DNA of 59,283 nt, taken from the NCBI GenBank assembly GCA_016927865.1, contig JAFGLU010000009.1:1-59283 (forward strand), given 5' to 3'. This DNA comes from Anaerolineaceae bacterium. Lineage in GTDB: Bacteria; Chloroflexota; Anaerolineae; Anaerolineales; Anaerolineaceae. The notes beneath the pieces are model-generated. The model did not search any database, was not told where the DNA came from, and saw nothing but the letters and a program-made list of their open reading frames with translations. Of this stretch, positions 39,062 through 48,765 are shown one piece after another (positions within the stretch are counted from its first letter, which is position 1; each line of letters starts with the position of its first letter). Made by a program: the position numbers and the translations under genes.

Positions 39062-40849
39062 TCAATCCACCGTCAGCGTCTTGCTCAAGTTCCGCGGAAA
39101 ATCCGGGTCGTAGCCGCGCAGCACGCTCATGTGGTAGGAGAGCAGTTGCAGGGGCAGGACGGCCAGCAGCGGGGTGATCTCGGGCGCGGACTGCGGCAGG
39201 ACGATGACGTCACTGGCGTTGGCGTGCAGGCGCGGGTCGTCCTGGCCGATGGCGATAGCGCGCGCGCCGCGGCAGGTGACCTCGTTCAAGCCGCTAACGA
39301 TAAGCGGCACGTCCTGCGGCCCGGCGGCAAACAGGATGGGGAAGCCCTGGCTGACCGCGGAAAGCGGCCCGTGCTTGAATTCGGTGGAGAGCATGCCCTC
39401 GCAGTGGGCATAGGTGATCTCTTTGAGTTTGAGCGCGCCTTCCAGGGCAATGGGGTAGGTGCCGCCGTAGCCCAGGCAGTACAGGTCGTTCCAACCGTTG
39501 ATCTCGGCGGCGATGGTTTCTACCTGCGCGGCGACCATTTCAAGGGTCTTGTCCATCAGGGCGGGGATGGCGGCTAATTCCTGTGTGTCGCGCCCGGCCA
39601 TGCGGTAGGCCAGGTACAGGAAGGTGACCACCTGGTTGGTGAAGGTTTTGGTGGCGGGCACGCTGATCTCGTAGCCGCAGCACAGCGGCAGCGAGCTGAC
39701 CGTGGCGCGGGTGAGGGTGGAGCCGATGACATTGGCCAGCCCGTAGCAGGCCATGCCCTTGGCTTCGGCTACCTCCAGGGCATTGAGCACGTCCTTGGTC
39801 TCGCCGCTCTGGCTGACGAAGAGACCCACATCCTTGCTGGTCACAGTGGGGGCGTATTGCGGCGTGAACTGGGGGGCCAGCACGGGGATGACCGGGCGCC
39901 CGGCGATTTGGGCAAAGTACACGGCCCCAATCAGGCAGGCGTGATAGCTGGTGCCGCAGCCGATGAAGTACAGGTTGCGCGCGGCTTTCATCTTCTCGAT
40001 CACGGCAGCCACGTCGGGGGAACCATCCAGCATGTGCAGCACCTCGCGGGCCACCTGAGATTGCTCGTGGATTTCTTTAAGCATGAAGTGCGCGTAGCCG
40101 CCTTTTTGCACGGCTTCCATCGTCTCGGTGACCGTTTCGGGCTCGCGCTGGATGAGGGAGCCGTCTTTGACGGAGTGCAGTTCGACCTTGTCAGGGGAGA
40201 GGGTGATGATCTCGCCATCGTTCAGGCGCATGATCTTGCGGGTGAGGGGCAAAATGGAGGGCAGGTCGGAGGAGACGCAGGTGAAGCCCTCGCCAATGCC
40301 AACCACCAGCCCGGAGCCTTTCTTGATGGCGTAGAGCTTGTCGTCGTTGATTTGGCCGATGACGAAGGAGTAATCGCCTTGCAGGTCGCCGTAGGCGCGG
40401 CGGATGGCTTCGATGAAGTCAAAGCCCTTGTTAATGTAACGCTCCACGGCGTGCACGCAGGACTCGCCATCATTCATCGACCGCACGGTCATGCCCTCAG
40501 CGGCGAACTGCTGACGCAGTTCCACGTTGTTGACCACGTTGCCGTTGTGCGCGCCTACCAGGTCGCCATCGGAATCAAGGTGGGGCTGCGAGTTCACCTG
40601 GGAGGGCTCGCCAAAGGTGGCCCAGCGCAGTTGGGTGATGCCGCGCGAGCCGATCATCTCGGCGAAGTTGTAGGCTTCGGCCACGTCTTTGATGCGGCCC
40701 TTGTCTTTGCGCAGGTCGATTTTGCTGCCGCTGATGGTCGCCGCGCCGACGGAGTCATAACCGCGGTAGGTGAGGCGTAAAGCCGCTTCGGTGAGAATGG
40801 GGCCGAGGGCCTGTTCTTTATCGGTGACAATGCCAAAAATCCCGCACAT
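39062..40849 (-). CDS. glmS: Glutamine--fructose-6-phosphate aminotransferase (isomerizing)
   Basis: The protein must begin at the ATG at 40849, so that Cys2 of MCGIFG becomes the N-terminal nucleophile; an ATG two codons upstream is excluded for this reason. The glutaminase part has RWATFGEPS and HNGNVVNN. Two SIS domains carry GCGTSYHACLIG and SQSGETKDVLNAL, and the C-terminus has LSKTLTVD of the usual type. It makes glucosamine-6-phosphate for the cell wall and sugars. About 595 residues, normal length. No glmS ribozyme is evident in the 176-base upstream spacer. Confidence 0.95.
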   Translation of the reverse strand: MCGIFGIVTDKEQALGPILTEAALRLTYRGYDSVGAATISGSKIDLRKDKGRIKDVAEAYNFAEMIGSRGITQLRWATFGEPSQVNSQPHLDSDGDLVGAHNGNVVNNVELRQQFAAEGMTVRSMNDGESCVHAVERYINKGFDFIEAIRRAYGDLQGDYSFVIGQINDDKLYAIKKGSGLVVGIGEGFTCVSSDLPSILPLTRKIMRLNDGEIITLSPDKVELHSVKDGSLIQREPETVTETMEAVQKGGYAHFMLKEIHEQSQVAREVLHMLDGSPDVAAVIEKMKAARNLYFIGCGTSYHACLIGAVYFAQIAGRPVIPVLAPQFTPQYAPTVTSKDVGLFVSQSGETKDVLNALEVAEAKGMACYGLANVIGSTLTRATVSSLPLCCGYEISVPATKTFTNQVVTFLYLAYRMAGRDTQELAAIPALMDKTLEMVAAQVETIAAEINGWNDLYCLGYGGTYPIALEGALKLKEITYAHCEGMLSTEFKHGPLSAVSQGFPILFAAGPQDVPLIVSGLNEVTCRGARAIAIGQDDPRLHANASDVIVLPQSAPEITPLLAVLPLQLLSYHMSVLRGYDPDFPRNLSKTLTVD

Positions 40850-40981
40850 ATGCATCCTTTCGGAGGAGAGTTGGTTTTGCGGGTGAAGTGTATCATAAAT
40901 CGGGGAACGCTATTCGCTGTACGCAATCCGCTTCTGGCGAAGAGCGGACAGCGGATAGCTGTTTTTCCTTTCGTTTCTTGT

Positions 40982-40987
40982 TATAAT
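40982..40987 (+). promoter_or_regulatory. -10 box (TATAAT) of the partner-switching operon
   Basis: TATAAT lies 38 bases before the ATG of the STAS gene. GGAGG (41012-41016) serves as the ribosome site. No strong -35 is visible. Confidence 0.55.
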
Positions 40988-41025
40988 TACATTCAACCTG
41001 TACAAGTTTTGCGGAGGCTTGCCCA

Positions 41026-41361
41026 ATGGAAATTACCCATACACAATATAAGCACTGTGACGTGGTGAAGGTGAAAGGGCGTATCGACAGCTATACGGCG
41101 CCCCAGCTTTCCGAAACGTTTAACAAAATCACCGAAGAGGGCCGCTTCAAGATCGTCTTCGACATGGAAGAGCTGGATTTCATGTCCAGCGCCGGCCTGC
41201 GCTCGCTGATTAATACCCAGAAGAGTTGCAAGCGCTACAACCGCGGGCAGCTCATGCTGGCCGGAATTCCCGATAATATCTACGCGGCCCTCGATTTGGC
41301 CGGCTTTATCCCGTTATTTGGCATCCACGCGGATGTTTTGACGGCCGTTGGAAATATCTAG
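41026..41361 (+). CDS. STAS-domain anti-sigma factor antagonist
   Basis: The 111-residue protein is a stand-alone STAS domain: KVKGRIDSYTAPQLSE, then FDMEELDFMSSAGLRSL with the phosphorylatable serine. Such proteins bind the HATPase-type kinase when unphosphorylated and are released by phosphorylation. It is the first gene of an operon with kinase and phosphatase, so a partner-switching module is complete except for the sigma factor or other target. Confidence 0.92.
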   Translation: MEITHTQYKHCDVVKVKGRIDSYTAPQLSETFNKITEEGRFKIVFDMEELDFMSSAGLRSLINTQKSCKRYNRGQLMLAGIPDNIYAALDLAGFIPLFGIHADVLTAVGNI

Positions 41362-41815
41362 CCTTCCCCCTGTACCGAGCATAGCAACACGCTCCTATCC
41401 GGGCCGGTATGAAAATCTGGCGCGGATCGGAGCGTTTGTTCGTGAAATGGCCCAGCAGGCCGGCTTGACCGGCTTTGCCGTGTATTCAGTGGAGATGGCG
41501 GTGGACGAGGCCTGCTCCAACATCATCGAACACTCCTATGGCGGTGAGAACCGCGGCGAGATCGTCTGCACTTGCAAGGTGGATCAAGAGGGTCTAACGG
41601 TGGTATTGCAGGATGATGGCAAACCCTTTGACCCCTCCAAGGTGAAAGCTCCCAATTTGAAGGCGGGCTTGAAAGAGCGAGACTCGCACGGGTTGGGCCT
41701 GCATTTCATCTATGAATGGATGGACCGGGTCGTTTTTGAGGCCGGGCCGAAATTGGGCAATCGTTTGACGATGGTGAAATTACGCAGCGCGGCGGAGGCT
41801 CCGCCGTCGCGATAG
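41348..41815 (+). CDS. Anti-sigma regulatory serine kinase (RsbW/SpoIIAB-like ATPase)
   Basis: The 155-residue protein has a GHKL ATPase fold: N-box MAVDEACSNIIEHSY, G1 box DDGKPFDP and G2 box SHGLGLHFI. It would phosphorylate the STAS protein and bind its regulatory target. The only usable in-frame start is a TTG at 41348, inside the last codons of the STAS gene, so translation is probably coupled. The downstream phosphatase begins nine bases after its stop. Confidence 0.9.
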   Translation: MEISSLPPVPSIATRSYPGRYENLARIGAFVREMAQQAGLTGFAVYSVEMAVDEACSNIIEHSYGGENRGEIVCTCKVDQEGLTVVLQDDGKPFDPSKVKAPNLKAGLKERDSHGLGLHFIYEWMDRVVFEAGPKLGNRLTMVKLRSAAEAPPSR

Positions 41816-41823
41816 CAGCCGAT

Positions 41824-44800
41824 ATGAACATGCACGGGCTGGCAGAACCCGAATGGAAATACCTCCTGCGGATGGGTGAGGAACTGCTGCACCTGCCAAC
41901 CGCCCACGACCAGATCCTCAAGGTGGAGGAAACGGTCGCGGAGATCATGAGCGGAACGGCGCAGGTGTGGCTGGCCCATCCTGCCTACCCGCTGCCGGGC
42001 GATAACGAACCGCCCGAACTGCTGCCTGAGGCACGGGCCACCGATTTGGCCCACCGCTCTCGGCTCGAGGCGGCTACGATATGCGCGCAAAGCCTCACCG
42101 ATATCGTGCCATGCTGTCCCGAGGATGGCCCGGTGTATGTGGCCATTCCCTTGCAGGTGAACGGCACCTTGTTGGGCATTTTGCAGTACGAACACCCCCG
42201 TGGGCAGACCCTGAGCGCGCAAGAATTTGACCTTCTGCAGAATATCACCTCCCACGCTGCGGTGGCCCTGGAAACCGCCCGCCAGGAATGGTTGAAGAAC
42301 TGGCGCTACGAGCAGTTGGCCCTGGTACGATCGGTGAGCGCCCAAATTGCCAACCTGCTGGATTTGGACCTGCTGTGCACCACGGTCACCCAGTTGATCC
42401 GTGAGACCTTCCGCTACTACTACGTGGCAATTTTCACGCTGCAAACCGGCTCGCAGACCTTGCGCTTCCGGGCTTCTTCCTTTGAAAATCCGCCGGAAAT
42501 TCCCCGCCAGGGGGTGGCGGTACAGTTGGGCGAAGGCATGGTGGGCGCGGCGGCTGAAACCGGCGAGCAAATTGTGGCGCCGGATGTTTTCAAAGAACCG
42601 CGTTACCGCTTTTTGGATGTGCTGCCCGAAACGCTTTCCGAGGTGAGTCTGCCGTTAAAGATTGAAAACACCGTTCTGGGCGTGTTAGACGTGCAATCGG
42701 ACGAATACGACGCCTTTGACGAGATTGACCTGCTGGTGCTGGGAGCCCTGGCTGATAATATTGCCGTGGCGGTGCAGAGCGCGCGCCTGTACACCGATTT
42801 ACGCATCCAGGCCAGCCAGATATCCTCGGTGGTTGAGGTCAGCCATGCGTTGAACTCCATCATCGACCTGGACCTGCTGCTGGATGAGGTAGTGTACCTG
42901 ATCCACAAGCGCTTCGGTTACCCTTACGTGCACATATTTTCGGTCCATGCCGGTCGGCGGCTGGTGCTCTATCAAGCGGGTAGCGGGGAACGCAGCGGAG
43001 CGATGCGCTCGCAGGAGATTGCCTACAGCCTGGATGATGATGAAGGCATCATCCCCTGGGTGGCGCGCACGGGTGAGACGCGCCTGGTCAATGATGTGAA
43101 CGAGGACCCGCTGTATGTGCCCTCTGAACTGCCGCCGTACAATACCGGTTCGGAATTGTGCATTGCCTTGAAAGTTGGCGACGAGGTTATTGGCGTTTTG
43201 GATCTGCAGAGCGCAGAGGAGGGGGCCTTTAATGAGAGCGACCGCCAGTTGTTTGAGGCGATGGCAGCCAGCATTTCCATTGCCTACCGCAATGCGTCGC
43301 TTTATCGCACCGAGAAGTGGCGCCGCCAGGTGGCCGACTCTTTTCGCGACGTGGCTTACCAGGTTTCGACGAGCGCGGACCTCGACCGTCTGCTGGAGAC
43401 TATTCTGCTGAGATTGGAAGATAACCTGCCCTGCGAAGCTTCTGCTATTTGGCTGGTGGAAGAAAGCCCGAGCGCCTCGAGTGAAGATGCGCTGCGCTCT
43501 TTACGGCTGGCAGCGGTACGCGGGCTGGATTCGGAGCGCTTGAACCAATTATATTTGGACCAGCCGGAAACGTTTGAATTGATGCGGCGGATCATGGAGG
43601 CCGATCAACCTTACATCCGCTCACAAGCCGATGCGCCAGGCCCCTTGGGCACCGCGCTTGGATTGCCCCAGGATTACTCAGCCATTGCGGCGCCGCTGCG
43701 GGCAGGCAACCGTCCGCTGGGCATTCTCTCGCTGGTGCATCGTACTTTTGGACGCTACGGCGGCGAGGCGCAAAGCATCACGTCTACCTTTGCCAGTTAC
43801 GCGGCGGTCGCGATTCAAAATGGGCAGTTGTATGCTGAAGCGCGTGCCCAGGCCTGGGTATCTACCATGTTGGTGCAGGTGGCCGAGGCCAGTCAGACCA
43901 CGTTGACTCTGGATGATTTGTTAGGTACTATGCTGCGCATGGCCCGTTTGATGACGGGGGTGCGCAAGTGCGCTTTCCTGCTGCGCGAAGAGAGTTCGCC
44001 TTACTTTGAGCTAAAGGCTTATTTTGGCTTTGAGCCCACTGAAGAAGGCCCGGTAGTGATTCCGGTGACCACGCCAGGCTTGGCGCGACTGGGACAGGAG
44101 AAAACCATTCTTTTCCTAAGCGATGCAGTGCGAGAATTGGGCTTGCCGGCCATGTCTTCGCGAGCCGATACGCACACGCTGGTGGCCCTTCCGCTGCTGG
44201 AGCGCAGCGATTTGATCGGCGCATTTGTGGTCAGTTTGCAAATTGCAGGCGGCCCGGCAGGCGAGCACGCCTTTGACCCCAAGACGCTGGCGGTTCTACA
44301 AGGCATTGCCCACCAGACCTCGCAATCGGTACAGAACCTGCGCCTGGCAGAGGCCCGTCAGGAAGAAGCCTACGTTACCGCTGCGCTGCTGCAAGTGGCC
44401 AATGCGGTCGTCTCGGCGGGGGAGCTGCCCGACATTTTGGAAAACATTGTCAACCTGCTACCCATCCTGGTCGGCATCGATGCGTGTATCATTTACCGCT
44501 GGGATGAGAGCAGCCGCCTGTTCCGCCCGACCAATGCCTACACCGGAAACCGCCGTATTGAGGAAAGCCTGTTGGCGGTGCCTTATCCACCTGGCGAGCA
44601 CGAACTGCTGGACTGCGTGGCGCAGCAGGGGACAGTGCAGATCAGCCAGATACCCACGGCAGGCACTCCGGTGGAGGACTGGCCCGAGTTGGGCTGCCGC
44701 CCGTTGGACGATTACTTGAACAGCGCTCCGCCTCCCCCCGGTGATTGGGTGCTGGGTTTCCCGCTCAACGCTCAGGGGCATGTGCTGGGGGTGTTGATGG

Positions 44801-45663
44801 TGCGCGAACGCAATGCCTCGCCGGCCTTCTGGGAGCGGCGCATGGAAATTATCAACGGAATTTCTCAACAGACCAGTTTGGCCATACAGAACGATTTGCT
44901 GCGCAAGGAGATGGTAGCCAACGAGCGTTTGGAACGTGAAATGCAGCTTGCCCGCCAGATTCAAGAGACATTCTTACCGGCGCAGCTGCCCAGTGCGGTG
45001 GGCTGGGAGATTGATCTGCGCTGGCGGACGGCCCGCCAGGTGGGGGGCGATTTCTACGATGTGTTCCCATTGGACAACGGGCGCATCGGCCTGGTGGTGG
45101 CGGATGTTTCAGACAAAGGCCTGGCAGCGGCGCTGTATATGACCGTGGTGCGCACCCTCATCCGCGCGTCGGTTCGTAACAACCACCAACCGGCCGAGAC
45201 CCTGGTGACGGTTAATGAGCTGCTCTATTCAGACGCTCCCGAGGCCATGTTCATCACCACCGTGTACGCCATCCTTGACCCGCAGGCAGGCGAACTGGTG
45301 TATGCCAATGCCGGGCACAACCTGCCCTTGTTGGTGCGTGCGCGGGAGGTGAATGTGGAGGCGTTGACCAAGGGCGGGACAGCGCTGGGCGTGCTCGAGA
45401 ACGTAGATTTACGCAACCATACCCTGGTAATGGAAGAGGGCGACCTGTTGGTTCTGTATACCGATGGTGTCACCGATGTGCTCTCTCCTGAAGGGGACAG
45501 CTTTGGTGAAGAGCGGCTGCGCCAGGTGCTGGCAGACCACAGCGGAAGCCCGGTGGCCGAGACCCTGGAAGCGCTCGACGAGACAATTAGCGCGTTTCAG
45601 CAGGACATGCCCGTGTTTGATGACTTAACGCTGTTGGCTGTGCGGCGCACGCCGCAGCGGTAA
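41824..45663 (+). CDS. Multi-GAF SpoIIE/RsbU-type PP2C phosphatase
   Basis: The 1279-residue protein has about six GAF-like sensor repeats, recognisable by recurring ends such as LLQNITSHAAVALETAR, LGALADNIAVAVQSARLY and FEAMAASISIAYRNASLY, up to about residue 1030. A short coiled stretch (LEREMQLARQIQ) leads to the SpoIIE phosphatase domain (about 1055-1279). Metal ligands are VGGDFYDV (about 1073-1080), VADVSDKG (about 1092-1099) and FDDLTLLAV near the end. It should dephosphorylate the STAS protein in response to ligands bound by the GAF domains. Six GAF repeats is unusually many. Confidence 0.9.
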   Translation: MNMHGLAEPEWKYLLRMGEELLHLPTAHDQILKVEETVAEIMSGTAQVWLAHPAYPLPGDNEPPELLPEARATDLAHRSRLEAATICAQSLTDIVPCCPEDGPVYVAIPLQVNGTLLGILQYEHPRGQTLSAQEFDLLQNITSHAAVALETARQEWLKNWRYEQLALVRSVSAQIANLLDLDLLCTTVTQLIRETFRYYYVAIFTLQTGSQTLRFRASSFENPPEIPRQGVAVQLGEGMVGAAAETGEQIVAPDVFKEPRYRFLDVLPETLSEVSLPLKIENTVLGVLDVQSDEYDAFDEIDLLVLGALADNIAVAVQSARLYTDLRIQASQISSVVEVSHALNSIIDLDLLLDEVVYLIHKRFGYPYVHIFSVHAGRRLVLYQAGSGERSGAMRSQEIAYSLDDDEGIIPWVARTGETRLVNDVNEDPLYVPSELPPYNTGSELCIALKVGDEVIGVLDLQSAEEGAFNESDRQLFEAMAASISIAYRNASLYRTEKWRRQVADSFRDVAYQVSTSADLDRLLETILLRLEDNLPCEASAIWLVEESPSASSEDALRSLRLAAVRGLDSERLNQLYLDQPETFELMRRIMEADQPYIRSQADAPGPLGTALGLPQDYSAIAAPLRAGNRPLGILSLVHRTFGRYGGEAQSITSTFASYAAVAIQNGQLYAEARAQAWVSTMLVQVAEASQTTLTLDDLLGTMLRMARLMTGVRKCAFLLREESSPYFELKAYFGFEPTEEGPVVIPVTTPGLARLGQEKTILFLSDAVRELGLPAMSSRADTHTLVALPLLERSDLIGAFVVSLQIAGGPAGEHAFDPKTLAVLQGIAHQTSQSVQNLRLAEARQEEAYVTAALLQVANAVVSAGELPDILENIVNLLPILVGIDACIIYRWDESSRLFRPTNAYTGNRRIEESLLAVPYPPGEHELLDCVAQQGTVQISQIPTAGTPVEDWPELGCRPLDDYLNSAPPPPGDWVLGFPLNAQGHVLGVLMVRERNASPAFWERRMEIINGISQQTSLAIQNDLLRKEMVANERLEREMQLARQIQETFLPAQLPSAVGWEIDLRWRTARQVGGDFYDVFPLDNGRIGLVVADVSDKGLAAALYMTVVRTLIRASVRNNHQPAETLVTVNELLYSDAPEAMFITTVYAILDPQAGELVYANAGHNLPLLVRAREVNVEALTKGGTALGVLENVDLRNHTLVMEEGDLLVLYTDGVTDVLSPEGDSFGEERLRQVLADHSGSPVAETLEALDETISAFQQDMPVFDDLTLLAVRRTPQR

Positions 45664-45708
45664 GTTATGGGCGATTTTTTGGCTTCGCGTTCGTAGTTGC
45701 CTAACGGG

Positions 45709-46170
45709 TTAGTCGAAGAATAAAGCCCACCAAATTTCCCAGTTTTGGACGGTGCGGACGCTTGGTGGTTTATATTCAGGGGTGGGGGTGACCTGGCCGG
45801 GTTTTGGAAGAGGCACCACCAGCACTTCGTCGGTTTTCACCATGTGGGCCTCGCGGGCAAAGTCTTCCACGGCCTCGTCAGAGCGAGCGTAGGCTACTTC
45901 AGTATCAAGGGCTGTACTGGTGGCCGCAAGTTGGGTCACCTCTCCTGCAACTGCGTCGCGCTGGGCGGTGAGACGGTTGTATTCATTCAGGCGCGTGTTG
46001 AGGTTGAGCATGATGAGGGCCATGACGCCCAGGACCAGCACAATGATCACCTGGCGGACGGGCAGCTTGGGCAAGCGGTCCAGGTTCAACTTGGGTAGTT
46101 TGAGTTTGTCCAGGTTGATCTTGGGGAGTTTGTTGTCTGTCTTGCGGCGAGTGCGTGGTGATTGTGCCAT
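45709..46170 (-). CDS. DivIC/FtsB-like septum protein
   Basis: The 153-residue bitopic protein has a basic cytoplasmic N-terminus, one membrane helix (VIIVLVLGVMALIMLNL), then a coiled coil (TRLNEYNRLTAQRDAVAGEV, then ATSTALDTEVAYARSDEAVE) and a Pro-rich C-terminus. This is the layout of DivIC/FtsB/FtsL division proteins. The N-terminus contains near-repeats of LPK(I/L)NLD(K/R)L. It lies convergent to the phosphatase gene. Confidence 0.75.
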   Translation of the reverse strand: MAQSPRTRRKTDNKLPKINLDKLKLPKLNLDRLPKLPVRQVIIVLVLGVMALIMLNLNTRLNEYNRLTAQRDAVAGEVTQLAATSTALDTEVAYARSDEAVEDFAREAHMVKTDEVLVVPLPKPGQVTPTPEYKPPSVRTVQNWEIWWALFFD

Positions 46171-46280
46171 ACTTAAATATTACCTTGTAAATTTTGGTAA
46201 AGCAATAGTTTTATGAGAGCGAGATGGAAATAAGTCTCGCGAATTACAATATTTTAAGGGTTTCAAGAAGCATGCCAGTT

Positions 46281-46309
46281 AAAACAAAAATCCTCTCAGG
46301 GAGAGGATT
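46281..46309 (-). terminator. Rho-independent terminator of tRNA-Leu
   Basis: AATCCTCTC (46289-46297) and GAGAGGATT (46301-46309) form a stem. On the minus strand it is followed by a T-rich tract (complement of AAAACAAAAA). It lies three bases downstream of the tRNA CCA end. Confidence 0.88.
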
Positions 46310-46312
46310 AGT

Positions 46313-46399
<87 letters not shown>

Positions 46400-46410
46400 T
46401 TGCGTCCAGT

Positions 46411-46438
46411 ATTTTATCTCAAACTGCCGATTTGTCAA
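46411..46438 (-). promoter_or_regulatory. Promoter of tRNA-Leu
   Basis: On the minus strand TTGACA (complement of 46433-46438) and TAAAAT (complement of 46411-46416) are spaced 16 bp, ending 11 bases before the tRNA. The rest of the 46400-46693 gap has only a CGGCGAGGC..GCCTCGCCG inverted repeat at about 46504-46555. Confidence 0.75.
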
Positions 46439-46693
46439 CCCTATTGGATTCGGGATTATTGGAAATTGCCGTGGTGAAATCCGCATTTTAATTTCTCCGT
46501 AGCGGCGAGGCGAGATTCGGCAAAGGAATTTGCCCGGTTCTGGTAGCCTCGCCGTATGACGCGGAGGTTTAGAGGCACAGAGCGGCAAGTCTGCCTTGTG
46601 GAGTCTGGCCTTGGGCCTGACGGGGGGAGCGGGGTAGCGCTGCCCGAGTTGTAGACCCACCGCTATGTAGAATGAGCGTGAGCGAACAATAAA

Positions 46694-47725
46694 TCACACC
46701 GTTACGCCGTGGAGGGTGAGTTCTTCGGCAAGGTGGCAAGCCACCTGGTGCCCAGGCTTTATCTCGCGCAAGGCAGGACTCTCGCTGCGGCAGATGTCTT
46801 TGGCGTATTGGCAGCGCGGGTGGAAGTAACACCCCGAAGGCGGGTTAGCCGGGTCGGCCACGTCGCCTTGCAGGATGATGCGCTGCGCCTTGCGGTTTGG
46901 GGTGGGGCTGGGCACAGCCGAGAGCAGCGCTTCGGTGTAAGGGTGCTTGGGCGCGCTAAATAACTGCTCGGTAGTAGTGATTTCGGCCAGCTTGCCCACG
47001 TACATCACCGCCACCCGGTTGGACAGGTATTCGACCACGCTTAAATCGTGGGAGATAAAGATGTAGGTCAAGCCCAGTTCGGCCTGCAAATCCTGTAACA
47101 GGTTTAGGATTTGAGCCTGCACCGACACATCCAGAGCCGAGACCGGCTCGTCGCAGACGATCAGGCGCGGGTTGAGGGCCAGGGCGCGGGCAATGCCAAT
47201 GCGCTGGCGCTGCCCACCGGAAAAAGCGTGCGGGTAGCGGCGCATGTACTCGGGGCGCAGCCCCACCCGCCGCAGCAGCTCCGCGACACGATCCTCAATT
47301 TCTTTGCCCTGGGCCACCGAATGGATGCGGAAAGGCTCGGCGATGATGTCCATGACCGTCAGGCGCGGGTTGAGCGACGAATAAGGGTCCTGGAAGATCA
47401 TGCGCAGTTCGCGGCGATAGGGCTTGAGCTCTTTCTCGGGCAGGGTCGCCAGGTCCACTTGCCTGTCATCGGTGGCAGTGTAGGTCACGCTGCCACCGGT
47501 GGGTTGGTAGGCGCGCAGCAGGCAGCGCCCGATGGTGGTCTTGCCGCAGCCGCTTTCGCCCACCAAACCCAGTGTTTCGCCTTCTTTCACAGAGAAACCC
47601 ACATCGTCTACTGCTTTCACATGGCCTACGATGCGCCGGGCGAAGCCTTTGCGAATCGGAAAATACATCTTCAGGTTTTTGACCGCCAGCAAGGTTTTGA
47701 CGTTTTCGGGAGTGTTCTCGGTCAT
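46694..47725 (-). CDS. Peptide/oligosaccharide ABC transporter ATP-binding protein (OppF/DppF type)
   Basis: The 343-residue protein has Walker [11 protein letters not shown]-loop [16 protein letters not shown] signature [15 protein letters not shown], Walker [13 protein letters not shown] and the C-terminal oligopeptide-binding-type extension with [11 protein letters not shown]. This extension is typical of DppD/F and OppD/F, with cysteines for a metal cluster. It powers import together with the partner ATPase. The ATG at 47725 is one base from the preceding stop. Confidence 0.92.
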   Translation of the reverse strand: MTENTPENVKTLLAVKNLKMYFPIRKGFARRIVGHVKAVDDVGFSVKEGETLGLVGESGCGKTTIGRCLLRAYQPTGGSVTYTATDDRQVDLATLPEKELKPYRRELRMIFQDPYSSLNPRLTVMDIIAEPFRIHSVAQGKEIEDRVAELLRRVGLRPEYMRRYPHAFSGGQRQRIGIARALALNPRLIVCDEPVSALDVSVQAQILNLLQDLQAELGLTYIFISHDLSVVEYLSNRVAVMYVGKLAEITTTEQLFSAPKHPYTEALLSAVPSPTPNRKAQRIILQGDVADPANPPSGCYFHPRCQYAKDICRSESPALREIKPGHQVACHLAEELTLHGVTV

Positions 47726-47726
47726 C

Positions 47727-48743
47727 TTATTCTCCGTAAAGCCAGCAGCGGACGGCTCGATCGGAGCCGGGAAGCGTTTGAAGCAGGGGGCTTTTCTGGT
47801 CGCACAGGCCGGCAATGCGCTGCGTGCAGCGGGGATGGAAGGCGCAGCCCTTGGGTCGGTTGTACGGGTCGGGAACCATGCCCTTGATGGGGTCCAGCCT
47901 GCCCCGGTTGCGCTGCCCCAGGATGGGGATGGAGCGCATCAAAGCCTGGGTGTAGGGGTGCTTGGGTTCGTTGAATAAGGAAGCGGTGTCGGCTTGTTCC
48001 ACCACCTCGCCCAGGTACATGACTGCCACCCGGTCGCAGGTTTCGGCGACCACGCCCAGGTTGTGGGTGATGAGCAAGATGGACATGTCAAAGTCGTTTT
48101 GAAGTTCCAGCATCAGCTCGAGGATTTGGGCCTGGGTGGTCACGTCGAGGGCGGTGGTGGGTTCGTCGGCGATGAGCAGCTTGGGGTGGCAGGACAGAGA
48201 AAGGGCGATCATGGCGCGCTGGCGCATCCCGCCGCTGAGTTGGAAGGGGTAGGTGTCGATGCGCTGTTCAGGTTTGGGAATGCCCACCCGGTGCAGCATC
48301 TGAATGGCCTGTTCACGGGCCTCAGCCGCGCTGACGGGCCGGTGGAGGCGGATGGCTTCGGTGATCTGGTCGCCGACCGTGTGCACTGGCGAAAGAGAGG
48401 TGAGCGGCTCCTGGAAGATCATGGCAATTTCGCCGCCGCGGATCTGGCGCATGGCACGGCTGTTGGGTTTGAGAGTTGCCAGGTCGATGACTTCTTCGGG
48501 GCCGTTCTCAGGCGCGCGCCGCCAGAGGATTTGGCCAGATTCGATGCGTCCGGGCCGCTCGATGAGCTGGAGGATGGAATAGGCCGTGACGGTTTTGCCA
48601 CAGCCACTTTCGCCAACAATGCCCACCGTCGATTTGCGGGGCACGGTGATGTCGGCGCCTTCGACAGCTTTGACGATGCCTTCATCCAGGAAGAAGTAGG
48701 TTTTGAGCCCTTTGATTTCCAGTAGAGGGGTTTGGTTTTCCAT
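47727..48743 (-). CDS. Peptide/oligosaccharide ABC transporter ATP-binding protein (OppD/DppD type)
   Basis: The 338-residue protein has Walker [12 protein letters not shown]-loop [13 protein letters not shown], signature [16 protein letters not shown], Walker [13 protein letters not shown] and the same cysteine-containing C-terminal extension ([17 protein letters not shown]). It forms a heterodimer with the next ATPase under the two permeases. Both ATPase genes are read in the same direction with tight spacing. Confidence 0.92.
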   Translation of the reverse strand: MENQTPLLEIKGLKTYFFLDEGIVKAVEGADITVPRKSTVGIVGESGCGKTVTAYSILQLIERPGRIESGQILWRRAPENGPEEVIDLATLKPNSRAMRQIRGGEIAMIFQEPLTSLSPVHTVGDQITEAIRLHRPVSAAEAREQAIQMLHRVGIPKPEQRIDTYPFQLSGGMRQRAMIALSLSCHPKLLIADEPTTALDVTTQAQILELMLELQNDFDMSILLITHNLGVVAETCDRVAVMYLGEVVEQADTASLFNEPKHPYTQALMRSIPILGQRNRGRLDPIKGMVPDPYNRPKGCAFHPRCTQRIAGLCDQKSPLLQTLPGSDRAVRCWLYGE

Positions 48744-48765
48744 GGGGTTCCTGGTTTCCTCCGGC

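Noticed and set aside
40850..40855. Upstream ATG as start of GlmS
   Set aside because: The catalytic Cys must follow the initiator Met directly, which requires the ATG at 40849.
40850..41025. glmS ribozyme in the leader of glmS
   Set aside because: The short upstream spacer has no recognisable conserved core of the ribozyme and holds an AGCGGACAGCGGATAGCT-type repeat instead.
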